A stretch of 64,000 nt of DNA from Streptomyces alboniger (GCF_008704395.1 NZ_CP023695.1:3410001-3474000); one strand, 5' to 3'. Shown: positions 34,518 to 45,126, counted from the first letter of the stretch. The notes: generated by a model from the sequence alone, not told the origin. A program made the numbers and translations.

Positions 34518-36914
34518 CTACGGCCGGGGTGACGTCCCCGTCCCCCGCTCCGCGTCCAGCGCGTACACGCACCGGTCCTTGCTGCACGCGTACACCACGC
34601 CGTCCCGCACCACGGGCGCCCCCGTGATCTCGCCGCCGGTGGCCAGCTTCCAGCGGAGGCGGCCGTCGTCGGCCTTCAGCGTGTACAGCAGGTGGTCCGT
34701 CGAGCCGAAGTGGATGCGGCGGTCCGCGACGACGGGCGCGCCGACGACCTCGCCGCCCGCCTGGAAGCGCCACTTGGGGGTGCCGGTGACGGCGTCGAGG
34801 GTGTAGAGGCCCTTGCCGCTGCCCACGTGGACGTGGCCGTCCGCGACGAGGACGGGCTCGATGGAGGAGCGGGACTCCGTGGCGATGCGCCAGCGGTCGC
34901 GGCCGTCCGTGGCGTCGAGGGCGTACACCGTGCCGAGGTAGTCGGCGAGGTACACGCCGCCGCCCGTCACGGCGGGCCCGGACGCGAAGGCCGGCGGGCA
35001 GAGGAAGGCGGCGGGCGCCTCGAAGTGCCAGCGGACGTGCCCGGCGGCGACGTCGATGGCGAGGACGCGGCTGCCGGCCGAGACGTACACGTAGCCGTCC
35101 TGCGCCTGGGTGAGCCGGACCGGCACGCCTCCGCAGGAGGCCGCGTCGCCGACGGGGTAGGACCAGCGCTCCTCACCCGTACGGGCCTCCAGGGCCCGCA
35201 GCCTCGCGTCCTTCCAGACGTACACCGTCCCGTCGAAGACGGCGGGCCCCGCCTCCGGCGTCTCGAAGTCGGTCTGGGCGCCGGTGATCTCCCAGAGCTT
35301 CTCGCCGTTGGCGGCCTCCCAGGCCTGGACGCCGCCGCCGCGTGTGCCGGTCACGACCGTGCCGCGGGCGGCCTGGAGGGAGTACACCCAGGCGTCGGTC
35401 GGCAGCCGCCACAGGTCGGAGCCGTCCGCGCCGTCGAGGGCGTAGAGCGTGGGGCCGTCTGAGGCGTGGACGCGTCCGTCGGCCACCGCCATGGACCAGG
35501 CGACGTCCCGCGTCTTGAAGCTGCGGCGGCCCGTGCCGACGTCCAGGGCGTGGACCTCGAAGGAGGTGACGTAGACCAGGTCACCGGCCACGACAGGGGT
35601 GCCCCACACGTCGTTGGACATCCGGAACCGCCACGGCCGCCAGGCCTTGGCCGCCTCGGGACCCGGGTCCGGCGCCGCCGAGGGCGCGGGCACGGCGGGC
35701 GCCGCCGGGGCGACGCCGTTGGCCGCGGCCTTGGGCGAGGCGGACCGCGACCAGGACGCGGCGAGCCCGGAGTCGCCGGGCACGGAGCAGGCGCGGGAGT
35801 CGGCCACCCGCGGCCCGGGTCCGATCGGCACCTTGGCCCCGGCGAGCCGCACGGGCCCGGAGTCGGGCGTGGCCGCGAACGGCGGCCGGGACGGCGGCGC
35901 GGGCGGCGGCTGCTGCGGGGGCGGCGGGGCGGTGGCGGGCACCGCCGCGGGGACGGCGGCACCCCGGCCGCCGCTGCGACCCGCCGTGGCCGGTACCCGG
36001 GCCGGGGGACGGCCGCCCCTGCGGGCCTCGATGAGCGCGACGGCCCGCTCGGGCAGCCACGCGGAGGCCGTGCCGCTGTCGTCGTTGTCGGCGCTCTCGG
36101 AGGCGAAGAGGTGCGGGGCGAGCTGCGCCTGGAGGTCGGCGGGGCTGGGCCGCAGCGCCGCCTCCATCTGCATGCAGGACTCGATGAGGGGGCGCAGCTC
36201 GTCGGGCAGCCCTTCGAGGTCGGGGCCCTCCCTGAGCAGCATGAAGACGGTCTCGACGGGGTTGGCGCCGTGGAAGGGGGCGTGGCCGGTGGCGGCGAAG
36301 ACGAGCGTGGAGCCGAGCGAGAAGACGTCGCTCGCGCCGGTCACGCTGCGGGAGTCCTTGGCCTGCTCGGGTGACATGTACGCGGGCGTGCCGACGGCGA
36401 CGTTCGTCATGGTCAGCCGCGTGTTGGAGACGCCGGACGCGATGCCGAAGTCGATGACGCGCGGCCCGTCCTCGACGACGAGGACGTTCGACGGCTTGAG
36501 GTCGCGGTGGACCAGGCCCGCGCCGTGGATGGACTCCAGGGCCTCGGCCACGCCGGCCGCGAGCCAGCGCACGGCCTGGGTGGGCAGCGGCCCGTGTTCA
36601 TTCACTATTTCTTCGAGCGAGGGCGCGGGGACGTACGCGGTGGCGAGCCAGGGCACGGCGGCCCGCGGGTCGGCGTCCACCACGGCGGCCGTGTAGAAGC
36701 CGGACACGGCGCGCGCGGCCTCGACCTCGCGCGTGAAGCGGACGCGGAACAGCTGGTCCTCGGCGAGTTCGGTCCGCACCGTCTTGATCGCCACGCGCCG
36801 CCCCGACGCGGAGCGCGCGAGATAGACCAGGCCCATGCCACCGGCGCCCAGCCTGCCGAGCACCTCGAACGGTCCGATCCGCCTCGGATCGTGCTGCGTC
36901 AGCTGATCCACCAC
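34518..36914 (-). CDS. afsK: AfsK-type Ser/Thr protein kinase with PQQ-like propeller
   Basis: 798 aa, matching S. coelicolor AfsK (799). The start is a GTG giving M-V-D-Q-L-T-Q-H-D-P-R-R, the AfsK N-terminus; longer frames are less likely. The Hanks kinase domain spans about 14–275: GRLGAGGMGLVY, VAIKTV, HRDLKPSN, IDFGIAS. A Pro/Ala-rich linker follows, then a PQQ-type beta-propeller (about 460–790) of repeated GxVY…LDAxTG…W blades. AfsK autophosphorylates and phosphorylates AfsR, so this gene and afsR form one signalling pathway although about 8 kb apart here. No transmembrane helix is seen; AfsK is known to be membrane-associated. KbpA-like gene lies upstream. Confidence 0.95.
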   Translation of the reverse strand: MVDQLTQHDPRRIGPFEVLGRLGAGGMGLVYLARSASGRRVAIKTVRTELAEDQLFRVRFTREVEAARAVSGFYTAAVVDADPRAAVPWLATAYVPAPSLEEIVNEHGPLPTQAVRWLAAGVAEALESIHGAGLVHRDLKPSNVLVVEDGPRVIDFGIASGVSNTRLTMTNVAVGTPAYMSPEQAKDSRSVTGASDVFSLGSTLVFAATGHAPFHGANPVETVFMLLREGPDLEGLPDELRPLIESCMQMEAALRPSPADLQAQLAPHLFASESADNDDSGTASAWLPERAVALIEARRGGRPPARVPATAGRSGGRGAAVPAAVPATAPPPPQQPPPAPPSRPPFAATPDSGPVRLAGAKVPIGPGPRVADSRACSVPGDSGLAASWSRSASPKAAANGVAPAAPAVPAPSAAPDPGPEAAKAWRPWRFRMSNDVWGTPVVAGDLVYVTSFEVHALDVGTGRRSFKTRDVAWSMAVADGRVHASDGPTLYALDGADGSDLWRLPTDAWVYSLQAARGTVVTGTRGGGVQAWEAANGEKLWEITGAQTDFETPEAGPAVFDGTVYVWKDARLRALEARTGEERWSYPVGDAASCGGVPVRLTQAQDGYVYVSAGSRVLAIDVAAGHVRWHFEAPAAFLCPPAFASGPAVTGGGVYLADYLGTVYALDATDGRDRWRIATESRSSIEPVLVADGHVHVGSGKGLYTLDAVTGTPKWRFQAGGEVVGAPVVADRRIHFGSTDHLLYTLKADDGRLRWKLATGGEITGAPVVRDGVVYACSKDRCVYALDAERGTGTSPRP

Positions 36915-37108
36915 TTGCCCTGCCACCTCCCCGTACGCGGCCGCCGAAGAAGACAGCCCCGTGCAGCGTCTCACCACCCGAGCCGCTACGGCGGCACGCA
37001 CCCTGATTCTTCCTGTCCGAGGCGGCCGTGGCGAACCCGGGGCGGGATCGGGGTGTCTCGGGGTTTCTCGGAGTCTCTCGGGGTTTTGCGGGACAAAAAC
37101 CCACGCTT

Positions 37109-37918
37109 TCAGTCCTGGAGGACCGCGAAAACCGCCCCCTGGTTGTCCCTGAGCACGGCGACGCGTCCGTACGGGATGTCATGGGGCGCCAGCTGCACCC
37201 GCCCCCCGAGCCGGGTGACCGCCGCGGCCGTCGCGTCCGCGTCCGTGACATTGAAGTAGACGAGGAAGTGCGGGGGCGTCTCGGGCCTGCTGTAACCGTC
37301 GGTGGCGGGGGACATCACGCTGCGCCCGCCGACCGCCGTCCCGGGCCCGGCGGCGGCCCCGGCGGGCGACCAGGTGCGGAAGTCGATGCCGTCGAGGTCC
37401 AGGTCGTGGACGCCGTAGCCGAAGAGGGTCTCGTAGAAGGGGTCGACGAGGGCCTTGTCCCGCGAGTACACCTCGGTCCAGCAGAACGACCCCGGCCGCA
37501 TGCTCCTGCCGAACCCCTGGTGGGTGCCGCCCTGCCAGAGCCCGAAGACGGCGCCCTCGGGGTCGGCGGCGAGCCCCGTCGTCCCGAAGGGGCCGACGGG
37601 CAGGACCTCCCTGACCATGGAGCCGCCCGCCCGCTTGACACGCCGGGCGAGCGCGGCGGCGTCCGGGGTGGCGAGGTAGACCGTCCATACGGTGGGCATG
37701 CGGCCGTCGGCCTTGGGCGCGAGCGCGGCGACGGGCCGCCCCTCGTCGTACGCCTGGGTGTAGTACCCGTACTCCGCGCCCGCGCCGTCGTCGAAGGTCC
37801 ACCCGAACAGCTCGCCGTAGAACCTCTTGCCGCCCTCGACGTCGGGGAGCATCGCGTCGACCCAGCAGGGCACGCCCTCCGCGTAGCCGCCCGCTGTGTC
37901 CTGCTCTGCGTAGTCCAT
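37109..37918 (-). CDS. kbpA: VOC family protein, probable KbpA (AfsK-binding protein)
   Basis: 269 aa with two VOC modules: AEGVPCWVDAMLPDVEGG… at the start (first half, ending LAADPEGAVFGLWQGG) and a second half from CWTEVYSRDKALVDPFYE to VLRDNQGAVFAVLQD. The ATG at 37918 suits the family; the frame runs on upstream without coding character. In S. coelicolor the 252-aa KbpA binds unphosphorylated AfsK and inhibits its autophosphorylation, and I recall its gene as the immediate afsK neighbour annotated as a 'hydroxylase' of this family. Position (194 bp upstream of afsK, same strand) and size support the match. Enzymatic function unknown. Confidence 0.72.
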   Translation of the reverse strand: MDYAEQDTAGGYAEGVPCWVDAMLPDVEGGKRFYGELFGWTFDDGAGAEYGYYTQAYDEGRPVAALAPKADGRMPTVWTVYLATPDAAALARRVKRAGGSMVREVLPVGPFGTTGLAADPEGAVFGLWQGGTHQGFGRSMRPGSFCWTEVYSRDKALVDPFYETLFGYGVHDLDLDGIDFRTWSPAGAAAGPGTAVGGRSVMSPATDGYSRPETPPHFLVYFNVTDADATAAAVTRLGGRVQLAPHDIPYGRVAVLRDNQGAVFAVLQD

Positions 37919-38075
37919 GCCAGTCAAGCTAGCGGCCGTTTCCGGCCTCCGCAGAACCCGAGATCGAACGTTTGGCCGATTCTCATGGAGTAGCCCCTCG
38001 GCCGCTCTCACACGCCCCAACCCCATTTGCACTCGGCCGAATCGCGCTCCGATCACCCCTCGGTAAGCTGACGGC

Positions 38076-38723
38076 ATGACAGGACAGGTACGTACCGTCG
38101 ACGGCCGTGTGGCCGGTCGGCGTGGTCAGGCGACGCGTCAGAAGCTGCTCGACTGCCTCAGCGAGATGCTCAGCTCCTCGCCCTACCGGGACGTCAAAGT
38201 CATCGACGTCGCCCGGAAGGCGGGGACTTCACCCGCGACCTTCTACCAGTACTTTCCGGACGTCGAGGGCGCCGTCCTGGAGATCGCGGAGCAAATGGCC
38301 GCGGAGGGTGCCGAGTTGACCCAGGTGCTCGACGGCCGCTCGTGGGTCGGCAAGGCGGGCTGGCAGACCTCCCAGGATCTGGTCGAGGGCTTCCTGGACT
38401 TCTGGCGCAAGAACGACGCGATCCTCCGGGTCGTCGACCTCGGTGCCGCCGAGGGAGACAAACGCTTCTACAAGATCCGGATGAAGATCCTCAATTCGGT
38501 CAACAACTCCCTTACGGACACCGTCAAGGAACTCCAGTCCAAGGGAAAGGTCGACAAGGACGTCAGCCCGGCGGCCATGGCGGGCTCCCTGGTCGCGATG
38601 CTCGCCGCGGTCGCCTCGCACCAGCGCGGCTTCCAGACGTGGGGCGTCAAACAGACCGAACTCAAGCCGAATCTCGCGATGTTGGTGCATTTGGGCGTCA
38701 CCGGAAAGAAGCCGACGAAGTAG
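38076..38723 (+). CDS. TetR family transcriptional regulator
   Basis: 215 aa. The N-terminal TetR helix-turn-helix covers about residues 15–65 (RRGQATRQKLLDCLSEML, with VIDVARKAGTSPATFYQYFPD). The C-terminal ligand domain includes FLDFWRKNDAILRVVDLGAAEGD and is typical of actinobacterial lipid/steroid-related TetRs. It is the only TetR protein in the window and hence the natural local candidate for binding the CTGAC-N5-GTCAG operators, but no clean copy lies in its own promoter (CTGACGGCATGACAG near 38070 is only a half match). In S. coelicolor a TetR gene also neighbours kbpA–afsK, as I recall. Convergent with the acyl-CoA dehydrogenase. Confidence 0.93.
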   Translation: MTGQVRTVDGRVAGRRGQATRQKLLDCLSEMLSSSPYRDVKVIDVARKAGTSPATFYQYFPDVEGAVLEIAEQMAAEGAELTQVLDGRSWVGKAGWQTSQDLVEGFLDFWRKNDAILRVVDLGAAEGDKRFYKIRMKILNSVNNSLTDTVKELQSKGKVDKDVSPAAMAGSLVAMLAAVASHQRGFQTWGVKQTELKPNLAMLVHLGVTGKKPTK

Positions 38724-38825
38724 CCCTTTCGGGCTTCCGCTCTCCCTAAGTCCTGTCAGCCTGGCGGCGGATCACTGTTGTGGTCCGCCGTTGTGGTCTC
38801 CGGGGGCAGAGGGTGTCCATCTTTC

Positions 38826-38880
38826 CTGCGGGTGGGTTGTGGCTGGCCGCGCAGTTCCCCGCGCCCCTTACGGGGCCGTG
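38826..38880 (-). repeat. Dispersed intergenic repeat, copy B (inverted)
   Basis: On the minus strand this reads GGGGCGCGGGGAACTGCGCG then GCCAGCCACAACCCACCCGC, matching copies A and C. Its hairpin (GCCCC…GGGGC, 38863–38876) contains the TAA stop codon of the acyl-CoA dehydrogenase gene, so the repeat appears to have supplied that gene's last codons and its terminator-like structure. Confidence 0.7.
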
Positions 38881-40055
38881 AACAGGCCCGCTTGTTCCGC
38901 CGCCCGGGACCTCAGCCGGTGTGCGGGGCCGAAGAGGAGTTCGTCGCCCGAGGCTCGCTTGAAGTACAGGTGGGCGTCGTGCTCCCAGGTGAATCCGATG
39001 CCCCCGTGCAGTTGTACGGCCTCGGACGCGGCGGCCCGCAACGCGTCGAGCCCCTGCGCGAGCGCGAGACCACCCGCCGCTTCGGCCCCCGCGGCCCCAG
39101 AGGCCCCTGCGGCCCACGCCGCGTAGTAGACGGCCGAACGTGCGGCCTCGATCTGCACATACACCTCGGCCAGGCGGTGCTTCACGGCCTGGAAGGACCC
39201 GATGGCCCGCCCGAACTGCTCACGCTGCCGCACATGGTCGAGGGTGCGTTCGAGCGCCCGGTCCGCGGCGCCGACGGCCTCGGCGGCCACGACAGTGGCG
39301 GCGACATCCCCGATGGCGGCGAGCGCGCCCGGCACATCGACTTCGTCGCCCCCCAGCAACTCCGCTTCGACATCCCGCAGTTCGACACGCCCCTGGGCAC
39401 GGGTCTCATCGAGCGAGGTCTGCCGCGCCCGCGCCATGCCGCGCGCTCCCTCACGTACGAGGAAGAGGAGCGTACGGGAGCGGGCGAAGCCTCCCGCGTG
39501 CGCGGCGACGACGAGCAACCCCGCGCTGTGCCCGTCGAGCACCTGCTCGGCCTGCCCGTACAGCCGCCAGACCCCGTCGCGGACCCTGGCCTGCACGCCG
39601 CCCGCACGCCCGCCGCCCGCCCAGTCCCCGGCGTTGTCGCCGACGAGGCCGAGCGCGGTGGCGAGCCCGGTGCCGGGCACGGCGAGGGCGGCGGTCAGCT
39701 CCCCGGCGGCGATCCGGGGCAGCTGGGCGGCGCGCTGCTCCTCGGTGCCGAGGGCGAGGATCACCGGGGCGGCGAGGACGGCGGTGGCGAGGTGCGGAGA
39801 GGGAGCGAGGCATCGGCCCAACTCCTCGCAGGCCAGCGCGAGTTCCGCCGCCGTACAGCCGACGCCCCCGTACGCCTCGGGCAGGGCGAGGCCGGGCAGG
39901 CCGAGCCGTTCGGCGAGGGCGGCCCACAGGGCGGGGTCGTGGCCGGAGGGGGTGCGCACGGCTGCCTTGACCTCGTCGGGCCCGCAGCGCTTGGTGATGA
40001 GTTCGCGAAGAGTGCGGCGGATCTCGTCCTGCTCCGCGCTGAAGGCGGCGTCCAT
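38868..40055 (-). CDS. Acyl-CoA dehydrogenase
   Basis: 395 aa flavoprotein of the acyl-CoA dehydrogenase family. An N-terminal helical domain (FSAEQDEIRRTLRELI), LPEAYGGVGCTAAELALACEELGR, a beta middle domain and a C-terminal helical domain with HVRQREQFGRAIGSFQAVKH (FAD/dimer contacts) and QLHGGIGFTWEHDAHLYFKRA are present. It resembles the FadE subunits that act in heteromeric dehydrogenases on sterol-like CoA esters. I cannot place the catalytic Glu with certainty. ATG with GGAGGAGCCTGCCG upstream; operator 46 bp upstream. The stop lies within a dispersed repeat. Confidence 0.92.
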   Translation of the reverse strand: MDAAFSAEQDEIRRTLRELITKRCGPDEVKAAVRTPSGHDPALWAALAERLGLPGLALPEAYGGVGCTAAELALACEELGRCLAPSPHLATAVLAAPVILALGTEEQRAAQLPRIAAGELTAALAVPGTGLATALGLVGDNAGDWAGGGRAGGVQARVRDGVWRLYGQAEQVLDGHSAGLLVVAAHAGGFARSRTLLFLVREGARGMARARQTSLDETRAQGRVELRDVEAELLGGDEVDVPGALAAIGDVAATVVAAEAVGAADRALERTLDHVRQREQFGRAIGSFQAVKHRLAEVYVQIEAARSAVYYAAWAAGASGAAGAEAAGGLALAQGLDALRAAASEAVQLHGGIGFTWEHDAHLYFKRASGDELLFGPAHRLRSRAAEQAGLFTAP

Positions 40056-40100
40056 CGGCAGGCTCCTCCCCCGGGGGCGGCCCGGCGGCCGAACCCGTTG

Positions 40101-40115
40101 CTGACGGGCCGTCAT
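40101..40115. promoter_or_regulatory. CTGAC-N5-GTCA(T) operator
   Basis: CTGACGGGCCGTCAT lacks only the final G of the consensus. It lies 46 bp upstream of the acyl-CoA dehydrogenase start on the minus strand. Confidence 0.68.
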
Positions 40116-40226
40116 ATTAAGGCGGCGCCAGGGAGATGCCCAGAGCCGGGCGCGAGGGAACCGGTCGCGCCGCCGCCCGTGCCTCGGACCGGGTCCGGCC
40201 TCAGCGGACCCGGCCCGAGAAGGGCG

Positions 40227-41705
<1,479 letters not shown>

Positions 41706-41724
41706 CTACTCCACGGACCATGAC

Positions 41725-41739
41725 CTGATGTACCGTCAG
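41725..41739. promoter_or_regulatory. CTGAC-type operator abutting a start codon
   Basis: CTGATGTACCGTCAG (one mismatch in the first arm) ends 4 bp before the ATG of the thiolase-like gene. With so little room for a leader, the transcript is probably leaderless or the true start is further downstream. Confidence 0.65.
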
Positions 41740-41743
41740 ATCC

Positions 41744-42931
41744 ATGCCTCCGGCCATCCCTTCCCGTTCCCGCAAGGTCGCCGCAGTCGGTATCGCCCTC
41801 TCGGACTGCGGCCGGGTGGATGGGGTCACGCCCTTTGCCCTGCACGCCCAGGCGGCCCGCCGCGCACTCGCCGACTGCGGCCTGGACCGCGGAGTCATCG
41901 ACGGCGTCGCGTCGGCGGGCCTCGGCACGCTGGCGCCCGTGGAGGTCGCCGAGTACCTCGGTCTGGCGCCCCGCTGGGTGGACTCCACCTCGGTCGGCGG
42001 CGCCACCTGGGAGGTCATGGCGGCGCACGCGGCGGAGGCGATAGCGGCGGGGCGGGCGAACGCCGTACTCCTCGTCTACGGCTCGACGGCCCGCGCCGAC
42101 ATCAAGGCGGGGCGCCGCACGTCCAACCTCTCCTTCGGCGCGCGCGGCCCCCTCCAGTTCGAGGCACCCTACGGACACTCCCTGATCGCCAAGTACGCGA
42201 TGGCCGCGCGCCGCCACATGCACGAGTACGGCACGACGCTGGAGCAGCTCGCCTCGGTGGCCGTGCAGGCGCGGGCCAACGCGGCGACGAACCCGGACGC
42301 GATGTTCCGCGCCCCGATCACGGTGGACGAGGTACTGGCAGGACCGATGATCGCGGACCCGTTCACCAAGCTGCACTGCTGCATCCGCTCCGACGGCGGT
42401 TGCGCGGTGCTGCTGGCGGCGGAGGAGTACGTGGCGGACTGCGCGTCGGAGCCGGTGTGGGTGCTCGGCGCGGGCGAGCACGTCTCGCACACGACGATGT
42501 CGGAGTGGGAGGACTTCACGGTCTCCCCGGCGGCGGTGAGCGGCCGCCTCGCCTTCGAACGGGCGGGGGTCCGTCCACAGGATGTGGACGTGGCGCAGAT
42601 CTACGACGCGTTCACCTATATGACGCTGGTGACGCTGGAGGACCTGGGCTTCTGCGGAAAGGGCGAGGGCGGCGCGTTCGTGGAAGAGGGCCGCCTGCTG
42701 CGCACGGGCGCCCTCCCGACGAACACGGACGGCGGCGGCCTCTCCGCCCAGCACCCGGGAATGCGGGGCCTGTTCCTGCTGGTGGAGGCGGTACGCCAGC
42801 TGCGGGGCGAGGCGGGCCCCGGCCAGGTGAGACGCCCGGACGGCACACTGCCGGAACTGGCGGTGGCCTCGGGGACGGGAGGCTGGTTCTGCTCTTCGGG
42901 GACGGTGGTGTTGGGGAGGGAGCGGGGGTGA
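41744..42931 (+). CDS. Thiolase-like (lipid-transfer) protein lacking the nucleophile Cys
   Basis: 395 aa SCP-x/Ltp-type thiolase fold. VAAVGIALSDCGRVDG at the start, AARRALADCGLDRGVIDGVA, MHEYGTTLEQLA, DVAQIYDAFTYMTL and GFCGKGEGGAFVEEG near the end. Where the gene at 31120 reads GGGGSCATVAHL, this one reads VGGATWEVMAAH, so by eye the active-site Cys is absent, as in retro-aldolase-type members such as Ltp2, which work with a DUF35 partner. A free-standing DUF35 gene is at 48227. The ATG follows its operator by only 4 bp. Confidence 0.9.
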   Translation: MPPAIPSRSRKVAAVGIALSDCGRVDGVTPFALHAQAARRALADCGLDRGVIDGVASAGLGTLAPVEVAEYLGLAPRWVDSTSVGGATWEVMAAHAAEAIAAGRANAVLLVYGSTARADIKAGRRTSNLSFGARGPLQFEAPYGHSLIAKYAMAARRHMHEYGTTLEQLASVAVQARANAATNPDAMFRAPITVDEVLAGPMIADPFTKLHCCIRSDGGCAVLLAAEEYVADCASEPVWVLGAGEHVSHTTMSEWEDFTVSPAAVSGRLAFERAGVRPQDVDVAQIYDAFTYMTLVTLEDLGFCGKGEGGAFVEEGRLLRTGALPTNTDGGGLSAQHPGMRGLFLLVEAVRQLRGEAGPGQVRRPDGTLPELAVASGTGGWFCSSGTVVLGRERG

Positions 42932-43004
42932 GGGGGCGGGGATAAGAGGCCCCGGAGGTGAAGGCTGACGTTCACCGACGTACGTACGGCGCCACAATCG
43001 ACGT

Positions 43005-43721
43005 ATGACGACTTCCGGCTCACCACGGCCCGCCGACCCGCAGGGTCACTCCGCGCACCCCGCGTCCGAGTTCCAGAAGCTGCTGAGGGCGCAGCGCGTC
43101 TGGGACGTCGAGTTGCCCGGCTTCGATCCGGCGGCGGCGCCCGCGGCGCCGCTGCCCCTCTTCCGCACGTGGTTCGCGGAGGCGGTGGGCGCGGGGCAGG
43201 CCGAGCCCCACACGATGGGGCTGGCGACGGTCGCCGAGGACGGCGGGCCCGACGTACGGACCGTGATGCTGCACGACGCGGACGAGCGCGGCTGGCACTT
43301 CGCCTCGCACGCGAGCAGCAGGAAGGGCCGCCAGCTCGCCGCCCGCCCGGAGGCCGCCCTGCACTTCTACTGGGCCTCGCAGGGCCGGCAGATCCGGATC
43401 CGGGGCCGGATCACCACGGCGCCGCACGCCGAGAGCCTCGCCGGCCTGCACGCCCGGTCGACGGGCGCGCTCGCCGCGGCGCTGGTGGGACGGCAGAGCG
43501 AAGTTCTGGACTCCTACGAGGAGTTGGAGCGCTCTTCGTCCGCCGCGTGGGACCGGGCCCAGGCCGAGCCGGACGCGGACGCCCCGACCTGGACGCTGTA
43601 CGTGCTGGAGCCCCTGGAGGCGGAGTTCTTCCAGGGTGACGCGCGGCGTCGGCACGTCCGGCTGCGGTACCGGAGGGCGCGGGCCGACCAGGCCTGGACC
43701 CGGGAGCTGCTCTGGCCCTGA
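43005..43721 (+). CDS. Pyridoxamine 5'-phosphate oxidase family protein
   Basis: 238 aa PNPOx-like split-barrel flavoprotein. EPHTMGLATVAEDGGPDVRTVMLHDADERGW (FMN-binding strands, with R-T-V-M-L), FASHASSRKGRQLAARPEAALHFYW and QIRIRGRI are typical of PdxH, as is the C-terminal RRRHVRLRYRR, close to the PdxH end R-L-x-P. It could be a true pyridoxal-5'-phosphate synthase or a PdxH-like paralogue; Streptomyces often carry both. ATG start about 40 bp from a weak upstream element; convergent with the GNAT gene. Confidence 0.87.
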   Translation: MTTSGSPRPADPQGHSAHPASEFQKLLRAQRVWDVELPGFDPAAAPAAPLPLFRTWFAEAVGAGQAEPHTMGLATVAEDGGPDVRTVMLHDADERGWHFASHASSRKGRQLAARPEAALHFYWASQGRQIRIRGRITTAPHAESLAGLHARSTGALAAALVGRQSEVLDSYEELERSSSAAWDRAQAEPDADAPTWTLYVLEPLEAEFFQGDARRRHVRLRYRRARADQAWTRELLWP

Positions 43722-43751
43722 GCCCGGCTCGCCTGGTCAAAGGTCCGGGGT

Positions 43752-44624
43752 TCATACGCTGAAGTCGTACTGGGTGAAGTCCCGTACGGGTCGGTAGCCG
43801 ATCCGCTGGTAGAGGCCGTTGCTGGTGGGGTTGGCGAGGTCCGTGAAGAGCAGCACCTCGGCGGCGCCCGCGTCGAGCGCGGCGCGGGTGACGGCTACGG
43901 TGGCGGCACCGCCGTAGCCGCGGCCGCGGAGAGCGGCCGGGGTGTACACGGGGGCGACGCGGACCTGCCCGGCGATGAGGCGGGTGGCCCCGGCCATCGC
44001 GGCGGGCGTGCCGTCCGGGGTCTCCCAGAGGGTGATGCCTCCATAGGCGAGACGGGCGTTCACCCACGCCCCGGGTTCCCTGGCGGGCGGCTCGCCGACG
44101 GCCTCCGCGAACTCCCCGTGCCAGCGCGTCAGCAGCTCCCGGTCACCCTCGTCGGCGAGGCGGGCGCGGCCCGGCGGGGCGGGCTCGGGCGGGGTGAGGG
44201 TGCCGAGCCGGTAGAGCCGCTGCCGGTAGCCGGGCGTGGCGGTGGCCCCGGTGTGCTTCTCCCAGGCCCGGGCGAAGGTCCCCGCGGTCTCCTCGTCGGC
44301 GCCGACGCCCGGCAGATCCGGCGTGACGTCGGCGAGCTGCCGGGCGAGGGCCTCGACGGCCTCCGGGGCGAGGGGGCTGAGGGCCGGCCGATACGGCGGG
44401 GTGCGCAGAAAAGCCCCCTGGACGATGCCCCCCTCATCGACGTACGTACCGAAGTGGGGCGCCTCCTCCCCGTACGCGTGGAGCCCCGACACGCGCAGGG
44501 TGTCGGTGACGCTGAGGAGAGCGGTGTGCAGGGCGGGCTCGGACCGCAGAAACGCATCGGCGCGGGCACGGAAGAGGTCGAGGTCGCGGGTCAACTGCCA
44601 GCGGGGATAAGGGTCATTGGCCAT
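43752..44624 (-). CDS. GNAT family N-acetyltransferase
   Basis: 290 aa from ATG (M-A-N-D-P), an earlier in-frame start being non-coding in character. The C-terminal half is a GNAT domain: VAPVYTPAALRGRGYGGAATVAVTRAAL is acetyl-CoA motif A (R-G-x-G-Y-G), followed by LFTDLANPTSNGLYQRIGYRPV. The N-terminal half is a degenerate GNAT-like extension with no clear binding motif. Transfers an acetyl group from acetyl-CoA to an amine of unknown substrate in the cytosol. Lies at the edge of the accessory island. Confidence 0.9.
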   Translation of the reverse strand: MANDPYPRWQLTRDLDLFRARADAFLRSEPALHTALLSVTDTLRVSGLHAYGEEAPHFGTYVDEGGIVQGAFLRTPPYRPALSPLAPEAVEALARQLADVTPDLPGVGADEETAGTFARAWEKHTGATATPGYRQRLYRLGTLTPPEPAPPGRARLADEGDRELLTRWHGEFAEAVGEPPAREPGAWVNARLAYGGITLWETPDGTPAAMAGATRLIAGQVRVAPVYTPAALRGRGYGGAATVAVTRAALDAGAAEVLLFTDLANPTSNGLYQRIGYRPVRDFTQYDFSV

Positions 44625-44915
44625 AAACGATGATCGCGCGCTCCGCGCACCGGCCTCAAGGTATTTCACGGCGGTGGACGGCGTACCTATGGGGCGCGGT
44701 GACGGGTGAGAACCCGCGCGGCCCGGCGATCACCGCCTGGTACGCCATCGGGCACTTGACTGATCCTGTGGGCGTCCGGGGCGCCAGAGCACTCCGTGCC
44801 CCACCCCGCGCACCGGCAGCGTGACAGATGCCGGGCACGTGGGGCGTGGTCGGCCGCCGCCGAACCAGCGCAACGGGCAGCCGATCTGGCGTCCTGCCGG
44901 GGGATCCTCGACGAG

Positions 44916-45086
44916 ATGAAGACGAAGAACGAGAAGCAGAACGAGCGCATCGACCAGCTGGGCAGCCTCGTGCTCGCCTACCTCTGGACCGTCGACCGGC
45001 TGATCCACCGCATGTGGGACGCTGGCGTCACCTCCGATCCGCGCGACATACACGACCAGACCCGCGAGCACATGCGCGCCAGATGA
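44916..45086 (+). CDS. Small hypothetical protein
   Basis: 56 aa, Lys/Glu-rich helical N-terminus (KTKNEKQNERIDQLGSLVLAYL) followed by WTVDRLIHRMWDAG; possibly a short coiled coil. An alternative start 40 codons upstream exists but has little coding character. A good terminator hairpin follows at once, which supports a real plus-strand transcript. No family recognised. It converges with the DUF5753 regulator. Confidence 0.45.
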   Translation: MKTKNEKQNERIDQLGSLVLAYLWTVDRLIHRMWDAGVTSDPRDIHDQTREHMRAR

Positions 45087-45089
45087 TCC

Positions 45090-45121
45090 GGCCCCCTTTC
45101 ACCTTCGGGCGGGAGGGGGCC
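45090..45121. terminator. Bidirectional terminator
   Basis: GGCCCCCT (45090–45097) pairs with AGGGGGCC (45114–45121), followed by TTTCG on the plus strand. It lies between convergent genes and could end both. Confidence 0.75.
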
Positions 45122-45126
45122 TTTCG

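Noticed and set aside
38068..38082. Operator in the TetR gene's own promoter (CTGACGGCATGACAG)
   Set aside because: The second arm is GACAG rather than GTCAG, so it is not a palindrome of the same type, and it overlaps the start codon. Autoregulation cannot be claimed from it.
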